Source of the DNA: Amblyomma americanum
Taxonomy: Eukaryota > Arthropoda > Arachnida > Ixodida > Ixodidae
Reading direction: 5' to 3'
NCBI RefSeq assembly: GCF_052857255.1
Contig: NW_027526505.1
Location: 486,501 to 550,500 of the forward strand
DNA: 64,000 nucleotides
Part shown: positions 1 through 11,597 of the stretch, piece after piece
How the letters are laid out: every line of letters starts with the position of its first letter
Position numbering within the stretch: the first letter of the stretch is position 1
Notes under the pieces: model-generated
Database searches by the model: none
The model's input: the letters and a program-made list of their open reading frames with translations, nothing else
What the model was told of the DNA's origin: nothing
Made by a program: the position numbers and the translations under genes

Positions 1-229
1 ATGTTACGAGCAATTCGAAGGAAAACCTCCGGAGAAGATACTTAAAACTGCGGCGGTTGTTGTTGGTGTAAGCCTATCAAAAGATGGCACATACCCACAC
101 AGGGTGATCGGCCAAGAATCGGGTGGCAATTCACCTGAACACAGTTAATAAAAAGGAAAAGCACGTGGGAGCGCAACACAGGTGAATTCTTCATGAACAG
201 AAAAGGGATGAGAATTTTGATTTCAAAAT
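1..229. other. unassigned left edge
   Basis: No gene is visible. The stretch lies downstream (in minus-strand sense) of LINE A. It may still be the LINE A 3' untranslated region or older flanking DNA; no terminal repeat or target duplication could be identified that would fix the element's end. Confidence 0.4.
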
Positions 230-315
230 TATAAGAATAATAATAAAGAGAGGGATTAAATAATAATGATTAAGTCAAAATGTAATAATTGATAGAAGAG
301 AAAAGTTTGGAACAC

Positions 316-3300
316 TTAGCAAGGCAGTCGGTGAGATTCTCTCTGGAAATTTATAACAGCGGTACAAACAGATCTCTGGCTCAAGCCAAATGTGGTGGCG
401 CCAAATGATAGCAAGAGCGAGCTGCTCAAACTAAGGCCAAGATGCTGCAAGGGCTCCTTCAGCAACCTTTTTCTCAGAGAGTTGAATCCGCGACAATACA
501 GCAAAAGATGTTCTATAGATTCAGGCTCACGGCAAAATGCACAAAGGGGAGAGAGCGCCAAACCCGACTGGTGTAAATAGAAATTTAAAGGGGGGATGCG
601 GCAGTGCAGCCTCGTAATTGATACTTTAAGGTGCCGAGAGCAACAAATTTTCCTGTTCCAATAATATTCAAGGTGCTCATAATCCGCCGTTGTCAAAAGA
701 GTTGTGTCTTGCGTGCTTAAAAACGCACGTCGCCGAAATCTAGATGCTGCAATATAGGCTGTAGCCGGGATGATTGGCAACACGGGGCCACTGAGGGAAG
801 CCTTTGCGAGATTGTCAGCAATCTCATTTACTGTCACACGGCTGTGACCGGGAACCCATACTAAATGAACAAGGCTCAAATGCGGAGGAAGTAGGGATAA
901 GAAAGTTGTTAAAATAGGGCCGTCAATATGTGTAGCTAAGGACGAGCACAAAGGTAAAGAATCAGTAATTACTGCAACTGCTGTAATAGAGGAGTCTAGC
1001 TTGCGTAGAGCAAGTACAACTGCTAGAAACTCTGCTTGAAAAATTGGGGTGAAATCTGGAAGGCGCAGTGAAAAGGACCAGTCTAAATGCGAGCAAAATA
1101 TTCCCACACCTGCTTTTTCATTGCATTGCGATGCGTCAGTGGCTATTGCTATATCTGTATGTAGGGTCCTCAGATGATCTAATAGTAGACCATTTAAAAT
1201 ACTCGGTGGCAAATGTTTTGCATTTTTTGGGAATATGTCGTCGAAAACAATGTGGATAGCGGGCCCATTGCGAAGCGCAGGAAGGATATCATCTAAATGC
1301 TGAAGTAATCTTTGCACAAACACTACCTGACGGGAATTGAAACGAGACCAGGGGACACCAAAAAAGGAGTTCGGCTGACAACAGAAAATGCTTTGGGAAC
1401 GGTGGAAATGGGATTCATAGATCCTGAGGTAAGTTTGCACAGTTAAAAATTGAAGTCGTGATAAGAAAGGCGGAATGCGGGCTTCAAGGTACAGCACATT
1501 GGTAGCCACAAATTTTGGAAGGCCGAGGCACATGCGAAGTGCTTCCCTCTGTACAAGAACGAGAGGACAAAGTTTATATGTAGCCGAGCCTGAAAACAAC
1601 ACTGATCCAAATTCTAAAATTGGCCTGACATACATTATGTAGATCATTAATAGCGCATCTCTGCACATGCCGTACCGGCGATGACATAATCTCCGTAACA
1701 TGCCCACGACACGAGCCCCTTTCGCCGCGACATGGTAAGTGTGAGGTCGCCAGTTGAGTTTGCTGTCATAAATGACCCCTAGATATTTTAGGGATTGAAC
1801 CTGTGGTATTATTTTTAACTGGAAAGTGAGAGAGACCACTACAGGAGTGTATATAGGGAAACAAGGGTTGCGCACTTGCCAACATTTAACTTCAGGTGTA
1901 ATGCGCTAAATCAGTGCTCAAGTGTATTCAAATATGACTGCAACAGACCATAGAGGGAATGTATATCCGGCGCAGAAGCATAAAACGCAATGTCGTCCGC
2001 ATAGTCGTAAGTGCGTACATGGCGGTGGAGAGCAATTGAGGTCAACAGAACATTAAAGAGCTCAGGAGAAAGAACAGCTGCTTGCGGTACACCTCGCGTT
2101 TCTCTGTGCCTCTCTGAATGAATACCATTATGGACGCAAAATAATTCCCTGTTATAAAGAAATGCAGATATCTATGCAACTATAGAATCTGGAAATTGAA
2201 GAGACTGCAGCCTATGTATCAGGATGGATTGTTCTACACTGTCGTAAGCTTTGGCAACCTCTAACGTAACGAAAGCCGCGAGCAGGCGTTGACGACAAGC
2301 ATGGAGAATTCTGCTCTCAAGATCAGCTTGTACATTCCATATCGAACACCTTGGCCGGAAACCGAGTTGGCACGGCCTTCATATAGTTTTGCGGTTCACA
2401 ATGACTGACACCCGATTTAGTAACACCCTTTCTATCAACTTTACCACGTTTGATTTTAAAGAAATTCGCCTAATATTATCCAATTCATAGCCTCCACCCT
2501 GATTTTTAATTAAAGGAATCACCTTAGACAGCTTTCACTCAGAGGGTATTCAAGCGTGTTTGAGAGAGTAGTTTATTAGGTGCAATAAAGAGTTGGGAGA
2601 CTCTTCAAAGAGAATCTTGAGCATCTTTGTAGTAACACCATCAGGACCAGGTGCAGCAGCTGGCAATCTCTAGACAACTTGTGAAAGCTCTCATAGATTT
2701 ACTTGAGGCATTATCATTTGAAACGACTGGTGCTAACAACATTGGGCGCAAAGGTAGTAAAGACGAGAACCGCTTTTGCAGGCCTGTGGCAATTAATTCA
2801 ACCGCCTGGATAGCTTCTTCAGGAGACATAACTAATGACTGAAAATTATGAGAGGACATGAGCTGTTTTCTAGACCGTAGAAAACCGAATAGTGCACGTC
2901 GGTTTCCCGCCTTTGAAAGATAATCGAAGTGTTCTGAGTCATATTTTTCCTTCGCGCGAGAAACTGTGGGTTTATAGGTGCCTGCAATAAATTTATAATC
3001 ACTCCAGTTATTCAGGCATTGGTTATGAAGAAGCTTTTCCATGCTGCCTTCCTCCGCCTGTAATCTCTTGTACAGTCCGCATTCCACCAGTTTGAAGAAT
3101 TCCCTTTTGTTATACTCACTAGGAACTCCGACTTTTTATGGCTTTCTTCTATAGCCAGACATATGCTTGCTGACTGGTGGGCCTCGGCGATGTTAGACAC
3201 TGAAGCAAGGGCCGAGCGAAACGCCGTCTGAAATCTGTCATAATTTACATGTGACCGCAACTGGGAAGACGCCGGAGTTACACGACATATGATATCAAAA

Positions 3301-3923
3301 TGAATAGGTATATGGTCACTTGAGGTGCCGCTATCAAATGTCGACCAATTCGTTACGCCAATTCTAAGACTAACGAACGTGAGATCTAAAACAGATTGAG
3401 TGTGTGAACGAAGATAAGTGGCCGAACCTGAATTACACACATCAGGTTGTGATCAGATATCCAGTCCCAAAGGCGCTTGCCGCATGTATTAGTCCTAAAA
3501 CCCCACGACACATAGTGAGAATTGAAGTCCTCAGCCACGAGAACTGGGTTTTTACAGTTAACGAGTAACAACTAACGAGTCTAACATCCTGGACTCCATT
3601 GGGGAAATAACAATTTGCTATTCAAAATGAAGAGTACCTAGGAAGTACAAAGTCTAGTGCAAAAATATCGCAGTCAGGAGACATTTATTGAAAAGATACC
3701 ACAGCCCTGTGCCAAAATTTTGATGAGACTAAGGTTAGCAATCCCCCTCCTCCTGACTGGCGATCCAGGCAAAATAACAGTAATTTTTTATATGAAAATT
3801 TTTGTCGGTTGAAAGCCACGTTTCTTGCAGAAATATGACATCCGGATTAAGCTGCGTAGAAAGGCAGTGCAAATCTGTGGAAGCTGAAGGAATAGAGCGA
3901 CAGTTCCACTGCAGAACTCGCAA
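316..3923 (-). pseudogene. LINE A ORF2: endonuclease, reverse transcriptase, RNase H (disrupted)
   Basis: The product would nick target DNA and copy the element RNA in place. The N-terminus begins near 3923 with an APE-endonuclease motif (VLQWNCRSI, then FLQETW). Further endonuclease motifs are AEDFNSHYVSWG (about 3500) and SGTSSDHIPIHFD (about 3310). RT motifs are readable at about 2230-2280 (AKAYDSVE), about 2070-2100 (GVPQAAVLSPELFN) and about 1990 (YADDIAFYA). The last 519 codons (1875-316) form one open frame holding the RT thumb, an RNase H domain (IATDAS, AEFLAVVLAL, ITDS, VWVPGHSRVTVNEIADNLA) and a C-terminal CCHC-like CAFCREPESIEHLLLYC. The endonuclease and RT parts are in different frames, so several frameshifts are present. 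No ATG is seen at the expected start; an ATA stands just upstream. Confidence 0.85.
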
Positions 3924-3928
3924 CGACG

Positions 3929-5180
3929 CTATGATTGCGAGAGCCTAGCAGCAGCAACTGCCTGCTCCAAAATGGTATCCTTGGGTTTGGTGCCAAGCTG
4001 CTGCTTCTTTGATTTGGGCTGGGTGCACAGAGAAGACAACAAATGAGACATGGGGGACCCGCTGCGCTTAAGAAGCCGTGCATCAGACTCCACCATCTCG
4101 GAATCATAGATGATATCAACATCCCTCGAAGTACACGTGGTAGGTACAGCGGAAGGGGCAGAAGTTTGTTTATGGGGCTGTGATTCTACTGGAATACATA
4201 GACCGGATAAGAGGAGAGGGAATTGCTGTCGAAAGAGGTGCCAAACCGGCCTGCACGGCATGTGTAAGATGAGACGCTAGAACGTTTGTAAGGCACTCCG
4301 ACACACTTGCGAGAATCTTTTCTACCATATTTGACATGGAAGCCTCCACAGCAGCCGCAATTGCCTGGGACAGCGTTGAGTCTAACAGGACACCTTGCCG
4401 AGCGGTCACACCGGCATAACCGTGGGCACGTTCTTTGACCTCTGAAATAGCGTCACGGCGCGAACAGCGGTTTCTTTTAATTATCTCCAGAATTTGGATT
4501 TCCTGAGCTCGAGAGGGACAATTTGAGTAGTTTGCAGAGTGGGCACCACCGCAAAGGCAACACTTCTCATTCTACTCAGTGCAGGTGCTCGTTGAATGAC
4601 CATGCCCACAGTTGCAATACCTCAAGTTGGATTTGCAACCGCTGGCGCTATGTCCATAGCGCCAGCAGTTGTTACACTGCCGAGGCAGAGATGACAACGG
4701 ATCTACTCGAACAATTAGAGGCCATGCCTTGATTTCAGTGGGGCAGGAAGTGCCGGCAAAGGTAGCAATCACAGATTCAGTGGGCATCCGCAAGTTGCTT
4801 ACATCCCGGCTACAGCGGTGCACAGCAACAACACCTGCAGCCGACAGAAGCTCAAGGGTCTCTGCCGGAGACAGGGAAGAGTCTACGCCTCGTACAATAC
4901 CTTTCGTGCACTCCAGATGTGAAGGGATGAAGGAAATTACCCGAAGGGAAGCAAAGGATGAGGAGTTTAGCAAATCTCTTGCACAGGCGAGGTCTGGCGA
5001 TCTGCACAGAATCCCGCCGCGTCCAAGCTGTCGTACCTCTGAGATCGACCCATAATGAGAAGTCGCCGACTGGAGAGCAGCCCGAACAGCACCAGGTTTG
5101 TTCATCTTGATTACACCACCATCCTTAGGCATCAGGGCGACAGGGATACTGCCGACACCACTGCGCAAAAAAGCTTCCAA
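3929..5180 (-). pseudogene. LINE A ORF1, gag-like nucleic-acid-binding protein (disrupted)
   Basis: ORF1 proteins of such LINEs bind the element RNA. The frame from 5180 carries a zinc knuckle CNNCWRYGHSASGC, then CNCGHGHSTSTC, then an in-frame TAG at 4572-4574. Directly after this stop the same frame continues with a further knuckle CCLCGGAHSANYSNC and runs to 4170. The remaining C-terminus (…KSKKQQLGTKPKD…) is in another frame ending at 3929, so there is also at least one frameshift around 4200-4260. The end of ORF1 lies within about 6 bases of the presumed ORF2 start, the tight coupling usual in two-ORF LINEs. The start at 5180 is the first usable one in the frame and is not certain. Confidence 0.75.
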
Positions 5181-5479
5181 CGGCAGGAGATCAGGGGACA
5201 GAGAAGCCGATCAGAGGGAGCTCCCCTGGCCGGGAGACTGGGTCGACATAGCCCGGACTTACTGCCTTACCGCGCAAAGACGCAGAGAGAAAAGACCACA
5301 ACCAGCCACCCGCAACTTAGCCAATCGATCCCAGCAGAGCACAGCTTCCAGAGTTGTTGTTGTTGACCTCACACAATGGCAAGCCAGAGAGCTTCCAGAG
5401 GTCCGAGCGCGAGAGCGAGAGAACCATCTTCTTTCTCTACAAATGTAGGCGCTTCTACATCGTCTACAGTGGAACGTAT

Positions 5480-6166
5480 CAATATATTCGAAAACTCTAT
5501 CACTTCGTTTATATTTGATGTCCGTAACGTTCCACGTTGAGCAGTCCTTTTTCCGTGTATAGCTTCTCCTTAAAAGCGTTTTTTCTTTACTTCACCTGTG
5601 GACTTACACCTGTATTATTTTGGGTTTTTTTGTCTTCTCCTTAATTGTTACATTACTTCTACTTATTTTCATTATTATTATTTCTCAAAACCGTGTACTC
5701 ATGTCTGATTGTCTGTAACGCGCTCACCAATTAAGTTTCTTATGTGTTCGATTGTATTTCTAGCTTGTACTTTAGAGATTTCATATTTGTCCATTTTAGG
5801 AATGGTTTTTTTCCTTGATTGTATTTTGATGGATGCTGTACAATGTTTTGACAGGTTGTTCTTGCTTTTGTTCTCTTTGTTTCTTTTTCTGTTTGTTATT
5901 TATATCTCAGTTGCCTGTTGTAGCTTTTTCAATTTCCCGCGGGTCTCGTTGTTTTCTTGTTTTCGGTTTTTATTATTTTTGTTCGCTGTCACGCCTATGT
6001 ATAATGCAGATGCCTTGTTGCTATGTCTTATTTTTCTATCGCATTTACATCTGCATTGCCTCCCTTCATTGTCTTTCTTTGTAAGGAAATTAATTTACTT
6101 AACTTCGTGTGTGTATGGTGTACCAGCACCCCGACATTTCGGTTGTTCCTGGGAACTGGAAATAAG

Positions 6167-6167
<1 letters not shown>
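5480..6167 (+). repeat. T-rich dispersed repeat, copy 1 (possible LINE 3' end)
   Basis: Starting at the words caatatattcgaaaa, this block matches 10430-11286 in the same orientation over several hundred bases with many substitutions and small indels. It ends in an AAATAAG-type motif followed by a TTA microsatellite, which suggests the 3' untranslated region of a non-LTR element. The open frames seen here (positions 5709-6322) are low-complexity Phe/Leu/Ser-rich translations of T-rich DNA and are not credible genes. Confidence 0.6.
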
Positions 6168-6219
<52 letters not shown>

Positions 6220-6223
6220 ATTA

Positions 6224-6255
<32 letters not shown>
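6168..6255. repeat. (TTA)n/(ATA)n microsatellite
   Basis: About 88 bases of trinucleotide repeat. TTA units switch to ATA/TAA units in the middle and back again, so the tract is partly self-complementary. It separates the T-rich repeat copy 1 from the 5' end of LINE B and is probably the expanded tail of the former. Confidence 0.95.
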
Positions 6256-6576
6256 TTACCCTGTCTGGAAACATCGACCAGCCTGGGAGTTACCACCCCC
6301 TTGGTTGATCATCGCCTGCTGATCCTGGCTCTTCCATCGATGAAAACGATCCGGGCGCTTCCATTCTGATCCTGGCGCTTCAATCGCTGACAATCGTCGC
6401 AGCTGGAAACCTTGGCTCCTCGGATTGCCTATTTAAGAAGACAGCATTCCGGTGACGCTCTGCAGTCGGTGGCGATTCGAATGGCCCAACACTGATGATC
6501 TGTGTTTTATCAGGTACTGGACGTTAATTACCTTTACTTATCGTTATCGTTTCTGTAGCCGCTGACTGCACTGTGC

Positions 6577-7595
6577 TTGTCTCGAACTATGTCCGATTTG
6601 GAAGACTGTACCGACTGCATTGCATGCCATGGAGTGCTACCAGACGATGGACGGTATCTGTGTTGTTTCGAGTGTAAACTCGGCTACCACCTAGGACAGT
6701 CATGTTCCGGTGTTAGTAGTAGTACCTACACGGGCATGGGACAAGCGAAAAAGGATTCATTGATTTGTAAAACATGTCGAACTGGAAAGAAGCGTGCCCT
6801 TTCTCAGTCAGAAGCGGCTCCTGCAGGGAAAATATCTGAATCTGAACAGCTACTGCTGCATGAAATCAGAGAGATCAAAGCTAGCCTAGCATCACTGCCA
6901 GTTTTGCACCAGAAAGTTGACTCGCTCTTGCTACTTAAGGCACAATTCACGAAGCTGTCTAAGACTGTCGGAGAACTGGAAGAGTCAGTCACGTTTATGT
7001 CAGACCAATATGACTCGGCGCTTGAGCAGGTTAAAGCTAGCACAGAACTTGCTGCAGCACACGAGGCGGAAATTGGCGCATTAAAAGCGACGGTGCAAGC
7101 ACAGGCAGATGAACTACAAGACCTACGTGAATTTAAAAAAATGAAAACGAGCAATATAGCAGAAAATGTAATCTGGAGATTGAAGGACTGCAACAACAAG
7201 AAAATGAGAACTTGAAGGAAAAACTGATTGTCCTTGCGAATAAGCTTGAGCTGAACTTTTCGATCTTAGACATTGCAGCAGCCCATCGGCTGCCTAGCAA
7301 AAAAGAAAACCAAACCGTGCTTATCCGTTTCTAGACAGTATCGGCGAAAGAGGCGTGGTTCGATGCTCGTAAGAAACTGCGACAGTTATGTGTGACTGAT
7401 TCAGGCCTGAACCTTTTCTTCAACGACAATCTAACCGAGATGAATCGGGACCTGTTCTGGCGCACGCGCATGGCAGCGAAAGAAAAAGGATTCAAGTACT
7501 GCTGGGTGAAAGGCGGAAAAATCTACGCAAAAAAGGATTCAAATGCTTCTCTCAGTCGTATGATCCTGGAAACTGATATTAAAAGAATTGCTTAA
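6577..7595 (+). pseudogene. LINE B ORF1 (PHD-like finger, coiled coil; disrupted)
   Basis: Probable RNA-binding chaperone of the LINE. The first frame (6577-7215, ATG start) opens with a Cys/His cluster of PHD type: CTDCIAC, then CCFECKLGYHLGQSC, then CKTC (residues about 12-70). A long Glu/Lys/Ala-rich stretch that should form a coiled coil follows (residues about 85-190). A frameshift near 7190 moves the reading to a frame containing KLIVLANKLELNF, an in-frame TAG at about 7333, and the conserved C-terminal block ending with FNDNLTEMNRDLFWRTRMA and KYCWVKGGKIYAKK (7392-7595). That last block resembles ORF1 C-termini of CR1-like elements. ORF2 starts 6 bases later. Confidence 0.75.
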
Positions 7596-7600
7596 GCAGA

Positions 7601-10187
7601 ATGGCAGCTACTTTCATTGAATTAACTGATTTCACCTCTTTCAAGAAATCTTTTGGACGCACGTCACCACGTGATTTTACACTTGTGAACATAAACATTA
7701 GGAGTCTACCTAAAAACGGGGATGAATTTAAAGCGCTAGTTGAATCTTTGCTTGATTTTGTAGATGCTTTTGTGGTCACAGAAATCAATGTGTCAGAATA
7801 TTTCCTACATACGTTCTCGTTAAATGGTACAGTGTTGCAGCATAACACGGACTAACCGTATAGGCGGCGGCATTGCTATATTCATTAATTCAAAATATGA
7901 CACATCATCGGTAGACTTTGCGTTCAGGCATGCGGAATGCCTCGCCTTAAAGGTTCATTGCGTAAATTATGAACTGTTATTGTTAACGATATACCGGCCC
8001 CCAAGTAGTAGCGATACTCGTTTTGTGTTGGAACTGGAAGAAGCATTGAAGAGCTCGTCATCAGTGGATCAAGTTTGCCTGGCAGGAGATTTCAATATTA
8101 ACATCCTATGTCCAACAAATACCTTAGTATCAGATTATTTATCCGTTTTGACATCTTATGGTTTCACGTCAACGGTGATTGCCCCGACAAGAGAGGAAAT
8201 GTTGAATGGCCGTTTTGTGACATCTTGCTTAGACCATATTGCTTTTCGAGCACCTAATCATTCGCTCACTTTTTGTGTTAACACTCATAGATTATCTGAC
8301 CACTATGCTGTCGCTTGCCGTGTTTCCCTAAGTGTATCGTTCGTCGGCACGCAGTATTCAAGTGATAAGGTCAGAACCACGTCAGAATTTCAGATTACGT
8401 TTGTCGATCAAAAGAAACTTGACAGTCTCATTGTGCATTTCGCCTGGTCTTCGTTGATTGACGGTGCAGGAAAACCTATGCATGGATTAATTCCGATATT
8501 ATGCACGCCATATCTAACAGAGATTGGCTTTGGAAAAAAGCAAACGCACACCTAGCAATAAAGACCTCCAATTAGAATATAAGATGGCAAGAAATAAAGT
8601 AGTTGCTCTTCTCCGCGCTGCAAAACTTCGCTTTTTCTTACACAAATTTAATGAATCATCCAAAAGTGCTAGCAAAAAGTGGTCGCTGATAAACCATCTC
8701 AGAGGGAAATGCGAGACTGCAAAATCTGTGATAGAACATTTTCCAGGAAACGCTGTCGAAACAGCTGACTTGTTCAATCATTTCTACAGTCAGGCTTCAA
8801 CAGAAGATTTATCTAAGCCTCTGAAAGATGTGACGCTCAGTGATTGTTTGGCAGCATCTGCATTTTTACCGCGGATGACTTCTTTCATTCAAAAGATTCC
8901 GTTTTGTCTGACCGACAATTTGGTTTCATGCAAGGCAGGGGTACAATTTCGCTCCTGGAAGAATTTTCAGATGATTTGTATTCTGCTTTTGAACACAATC
9001 TATTTAGCTGTGCCTTGTTTCTAGACGTTTCCAAAGCCTTCGACTCAGTTTGCCATGACATATTACTTGGCAAGTTATATCTTACTGGTTTTAGGGGCCC
9101 GTTCTATACTCTTCTTCAAAACTATCTCACTGATAAGTCACAAATGGTTGTTGTAAGTACCAAATACTATAGCAGCAAATTACCCCTTGGTACCAATGTC
9201 TCTCAAGGGTCAATTTTATTGTGTCTTCTCTTTAACATATTTGTGAACGATTTCATTTCAGTAATCCCAAATGGTAAAGTGTACCAGTATGCGGACGATA
9301 TCGTCCTTCTAACGAAGCATATTAACTACAAAAAGGCAATGAAATATCTGAAGCAATCGATGCATGAAGCTATGGTCGGGCTTTTTAAAAACAAACTCAC
9401 CGTCAATCAAAAAAGACAAATTGTATGCTTCAAAAAACCCTTGAAGATTGGAACCACGGTCATTCCAGAATACCTTCATACGCAAGACTGCCTATCTTGT
9501 AAGTGTACGCCTGTCGAAAATACAAACTCAGTTAAGTATCTCGATATTCATTTCGATAGTGACTTGTCGTGGCATAATAATGCTGCTCATGTTTGCTCCA
9601 AACTAAGATCTGTCACATGTTTACTCTTCAACATTAAAAGCTTGATGCCGTTTCAGATTAAAAAAATGATGGTACATTCCCTTGCATACAGCACCTTAAG
9701 GTATGGTATAACGGTTTTCGGTTTCTGACCCCAGCGTTGGCAGGACAGATTTGATAACCTTTTAAAAAATACATTAAAAAGAGTGGCGTATAATTGCGTG
9801 ACACCATCAAACAAAGACATTTTTCATGTTCTCGGTTTCCCGTCCTTTCAGTCTTTATTCATTTCTACGGTTGTGCTGGGTCATTTCTGGACGGATGAAT
9901 TCAAGAATCCGCACGTCTCTCCGCGACTGCTGCGCAAAGAAACGCGCTTCGTGGTACCACGCGTATCTACTAGATACGGAGCAGCAAGACGGTGCGTGTA
10001 TGTCCCCAGGATATTTAATAATTTGTCAGACGATTATTTTTCTGTGGACACTCTGTCTATTGAAGAGTTTCGTACGCATGTTGTAATTCATATGTATGCT
10101 CTTATTTTCCTTTTGCTTGTCGCAGTTTGTAGTGATCATGCTTTTCCATCGATGCCTGGAGACTTGATCTATGCTTATCACTCTTAG
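7601..10187 (+). pseudogene. LINE B ORF2: endonuclease and reverse transcriptase (disrupted)
   Basis: The ATG at 7601 opens an APE endonuclease (TLVNINIRSLPKN, TNRIGGGIAIFIN, LAGDFNINIL, CLDHIAF, LSDHYAVACRV; to about 8340). Frameshifts occur near 7830 and 8520. The connector then joins almost directly to LSDRQFGFMQGRGT (about 8900), so the first RT motifs are missing, apparently through an internal deletion near 8870. The remaining RT core is readable: FLDVSKAFDSVCH, PLGTNVSQGSI, YQYADDIVLL (catalytic YADD at about 9289). An in-frame TGA at 9726-9728 precedes the C-terminal part, which continues in the same frame to 10187. Confidence 0.85.
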
Positions 10188-10429
10188 TTTCTTTTATTGT
10201 TGGTTTTAAATATGTACATATATACTGTAACCACATCGCTTAGCTGACGATGCCGGGTCACGTCACACAAGCGACAATTGGCTTAGATGTTCCCGTTTTT
10301 CCTGTACTGATTTTTGGGTGCTTAATAAAGTATATTATTATTATTATTGATGTTGTTATTATTTTTTCCAAACTACCTCTCCCCTCGGGACAGAATGCAC
10401 AAGTTGTTTAATTATATTTTTCCTAACCT

Positions 10430-11284
10430 CAATATATTCGAAAACCCTCTCTCTCTTTTCGTTTATATGCGTTGTCCGTAGCGTTCCACTTTGAGCAATC
10501 TTTTTCCCTTATAACTTCCCTTTCCAAGCATTTCATTTTTAATTCATCTGTGCATTCCGACTTGTGTAATTTTAGTTTTCTTTTTTACCTCGTTAATTGT
10601 TTTGCCGCTTCACTTCTTTTTGCTATTGGTTTGGTTTATGGGGGTTTAACGTCCCAAAGCGACTATGGCTATGAGGGACGCCGTAGTGAAGGGCTCCGGA
10701 AATTGCGACCACCTGGGGTTCTTTTACGTGCACTGACATGGCACAGTACACGGGCCTCTAGAATTTCGCCTCCATCGAAATTCGACAGCCGCGGTCGGGA
10801 AGGAACCCTCGTCTCTCGGGCCGGCAGCTGAGCGTCATAACCACTCAGCCACCACTGCGGCTTTCTTTTTGCAATTATATCTACTTTAAAGTCGTGCATT
10901 CGCGTGAGAATGCCCCTAACGCGTTGACTAATTATATTTCTTTATTGTGTTTGATTATATTTCTAGGTCATATTTTAAAGATGCCACATTTTTTTCCGGC
11001 TGGCTTATTGCATTTTGCATTTTGCGTTATGCTGCATTTTGCTGCGATAGGTCGTTCTTGTCTTCATTCCCTTCTTTTGTTATTTTTGTTTGTTATGCAT
11101 ATGTCCGTTCCCTGTTCCAGCAGTTCTCATTTCCCGCCGTTCCCTCTGTTCTGCTGTTTTCGTGTTCTCGCTTTTTGTTATACTTGATGTTCGCTGTCAT
11201 GCCTCTGTCTAATGAAGAGGCCTTTTTGATGCGTCTTTTTTTCACTGTTACATTGCCTCGCTTGATTATTTTTCTCTCTCTCTC

Positions 11285-11286
<2 letters not shown>
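10430..11286 (+). repeat. T-rich dispersed repeat, copy 2, split by a SINE
   Basis: Same family and orientation as 5480-6167. Matching landmarks are the opening caatatattcgaaaa, the wording around GTTCCAC(T/G)TTGAGCA, and the block around GCTGTCA(T/C)GCCT near 11200. A minus-strand SINE (10628-10862) interrupts it with an imperfect target duplication. The copy ends by running into a very long GT microsatellite where copy 1 has only a short GTGTGTGT. The open frames here are low-complexity and not considered genes. Confidence 0.6.
10628..10862 (-). mobile_element. tRNA-derived SINE (tick Ruka-like)
   Basis: On the minus strand the element begins with a tRNA-like head containing an A-box-like CTGAGTGGTTATGACGC. 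The B-box region (GGTTCCTTCCC) is degraded. The shared body follows (…CGAAATTCTAGAGGCCC…, …CCCCAGGTGGTCGC…) and the element ends in the TTAAACCCCCATAAACC motif. It is flanked by a 14-base target duplication with one mismatch (10614-10627 and 10863-10876). It matches the copies at 14641, 15703 and 52965. The family name is recalled from the tick literature, not tested here. Confidence 0.8.
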
Positions 11287-11539
<253 letters not shown>

Positions 11540-11562
11540 ATACCAATACCGGGCACCGAAAA

Positions 11563-11597
<35 letters not shown>
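11563..11597. repeat. (GATT)n microsatellite
   Basis: About eight GATT units. They follow the sequence ACCGGGCACCGAAAA and probably form the tetranucleotide tail of the T-rich repeat copy 2. Confidence 0.9.

Larger units (their letters stand above)
230..5450 (-). mobile_element. LINE A, non-LTR retrotransposon with RNase H (I/Jockey-group-like)
   Basis: This is a nearly complete two-ORF non-LTR retrotransposon read on the minus strand. From 5' to 3' it has a short 5' leader (about 5450-5181), an ORF1 with CCHC knuckles (5180-3929), an ORF2 with APE-type endonuclease, reverse transcriptase and RNase H (3923-316), and an A/T-rich 3' region containing ATA/TAA-type repeats near 230-260. An RNase H domain after the RT is typical of the I, LOA and related groups, so it is placed there tentatively. 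Both ORFs carry disruptions, so it is not autonomous. The 5' and 3' ends are estimates because no target duplication was recognised. Confidence 0.8.
6256..10350 (+). mobile_element. LINE B, CR1/L2-like non-LTR retrotransposon
   Basis: A plus-strand two-ORF element. It has a 5' leader of about 320 bases, ORF1 with a PHD-like zinc finger and coiled coil (6577-7595), ORF2 with APE endonuclease and RT (7601-10187), and a 3' end of short ATT repeats (about 10331-10350) after an AATAAAG motif. A PHD-type finger in ORF1 and an RT lacking RNase H suit CR1/L2-type elements. Both ORFs are broken and ORF2 has lost part of the RT, so the copy is dead. It sits between the two copies of the T-rich repeat. 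Confidence 0.8.

Noticed and set aside
5709..6322. Open frames of up to 169 codons rich in Phe/Leu/Tyr
   Set aside because: T-rich repeat and TTA microsatellite translated; no domain, and the same DNA recurs as a repeat at 10430-11286.
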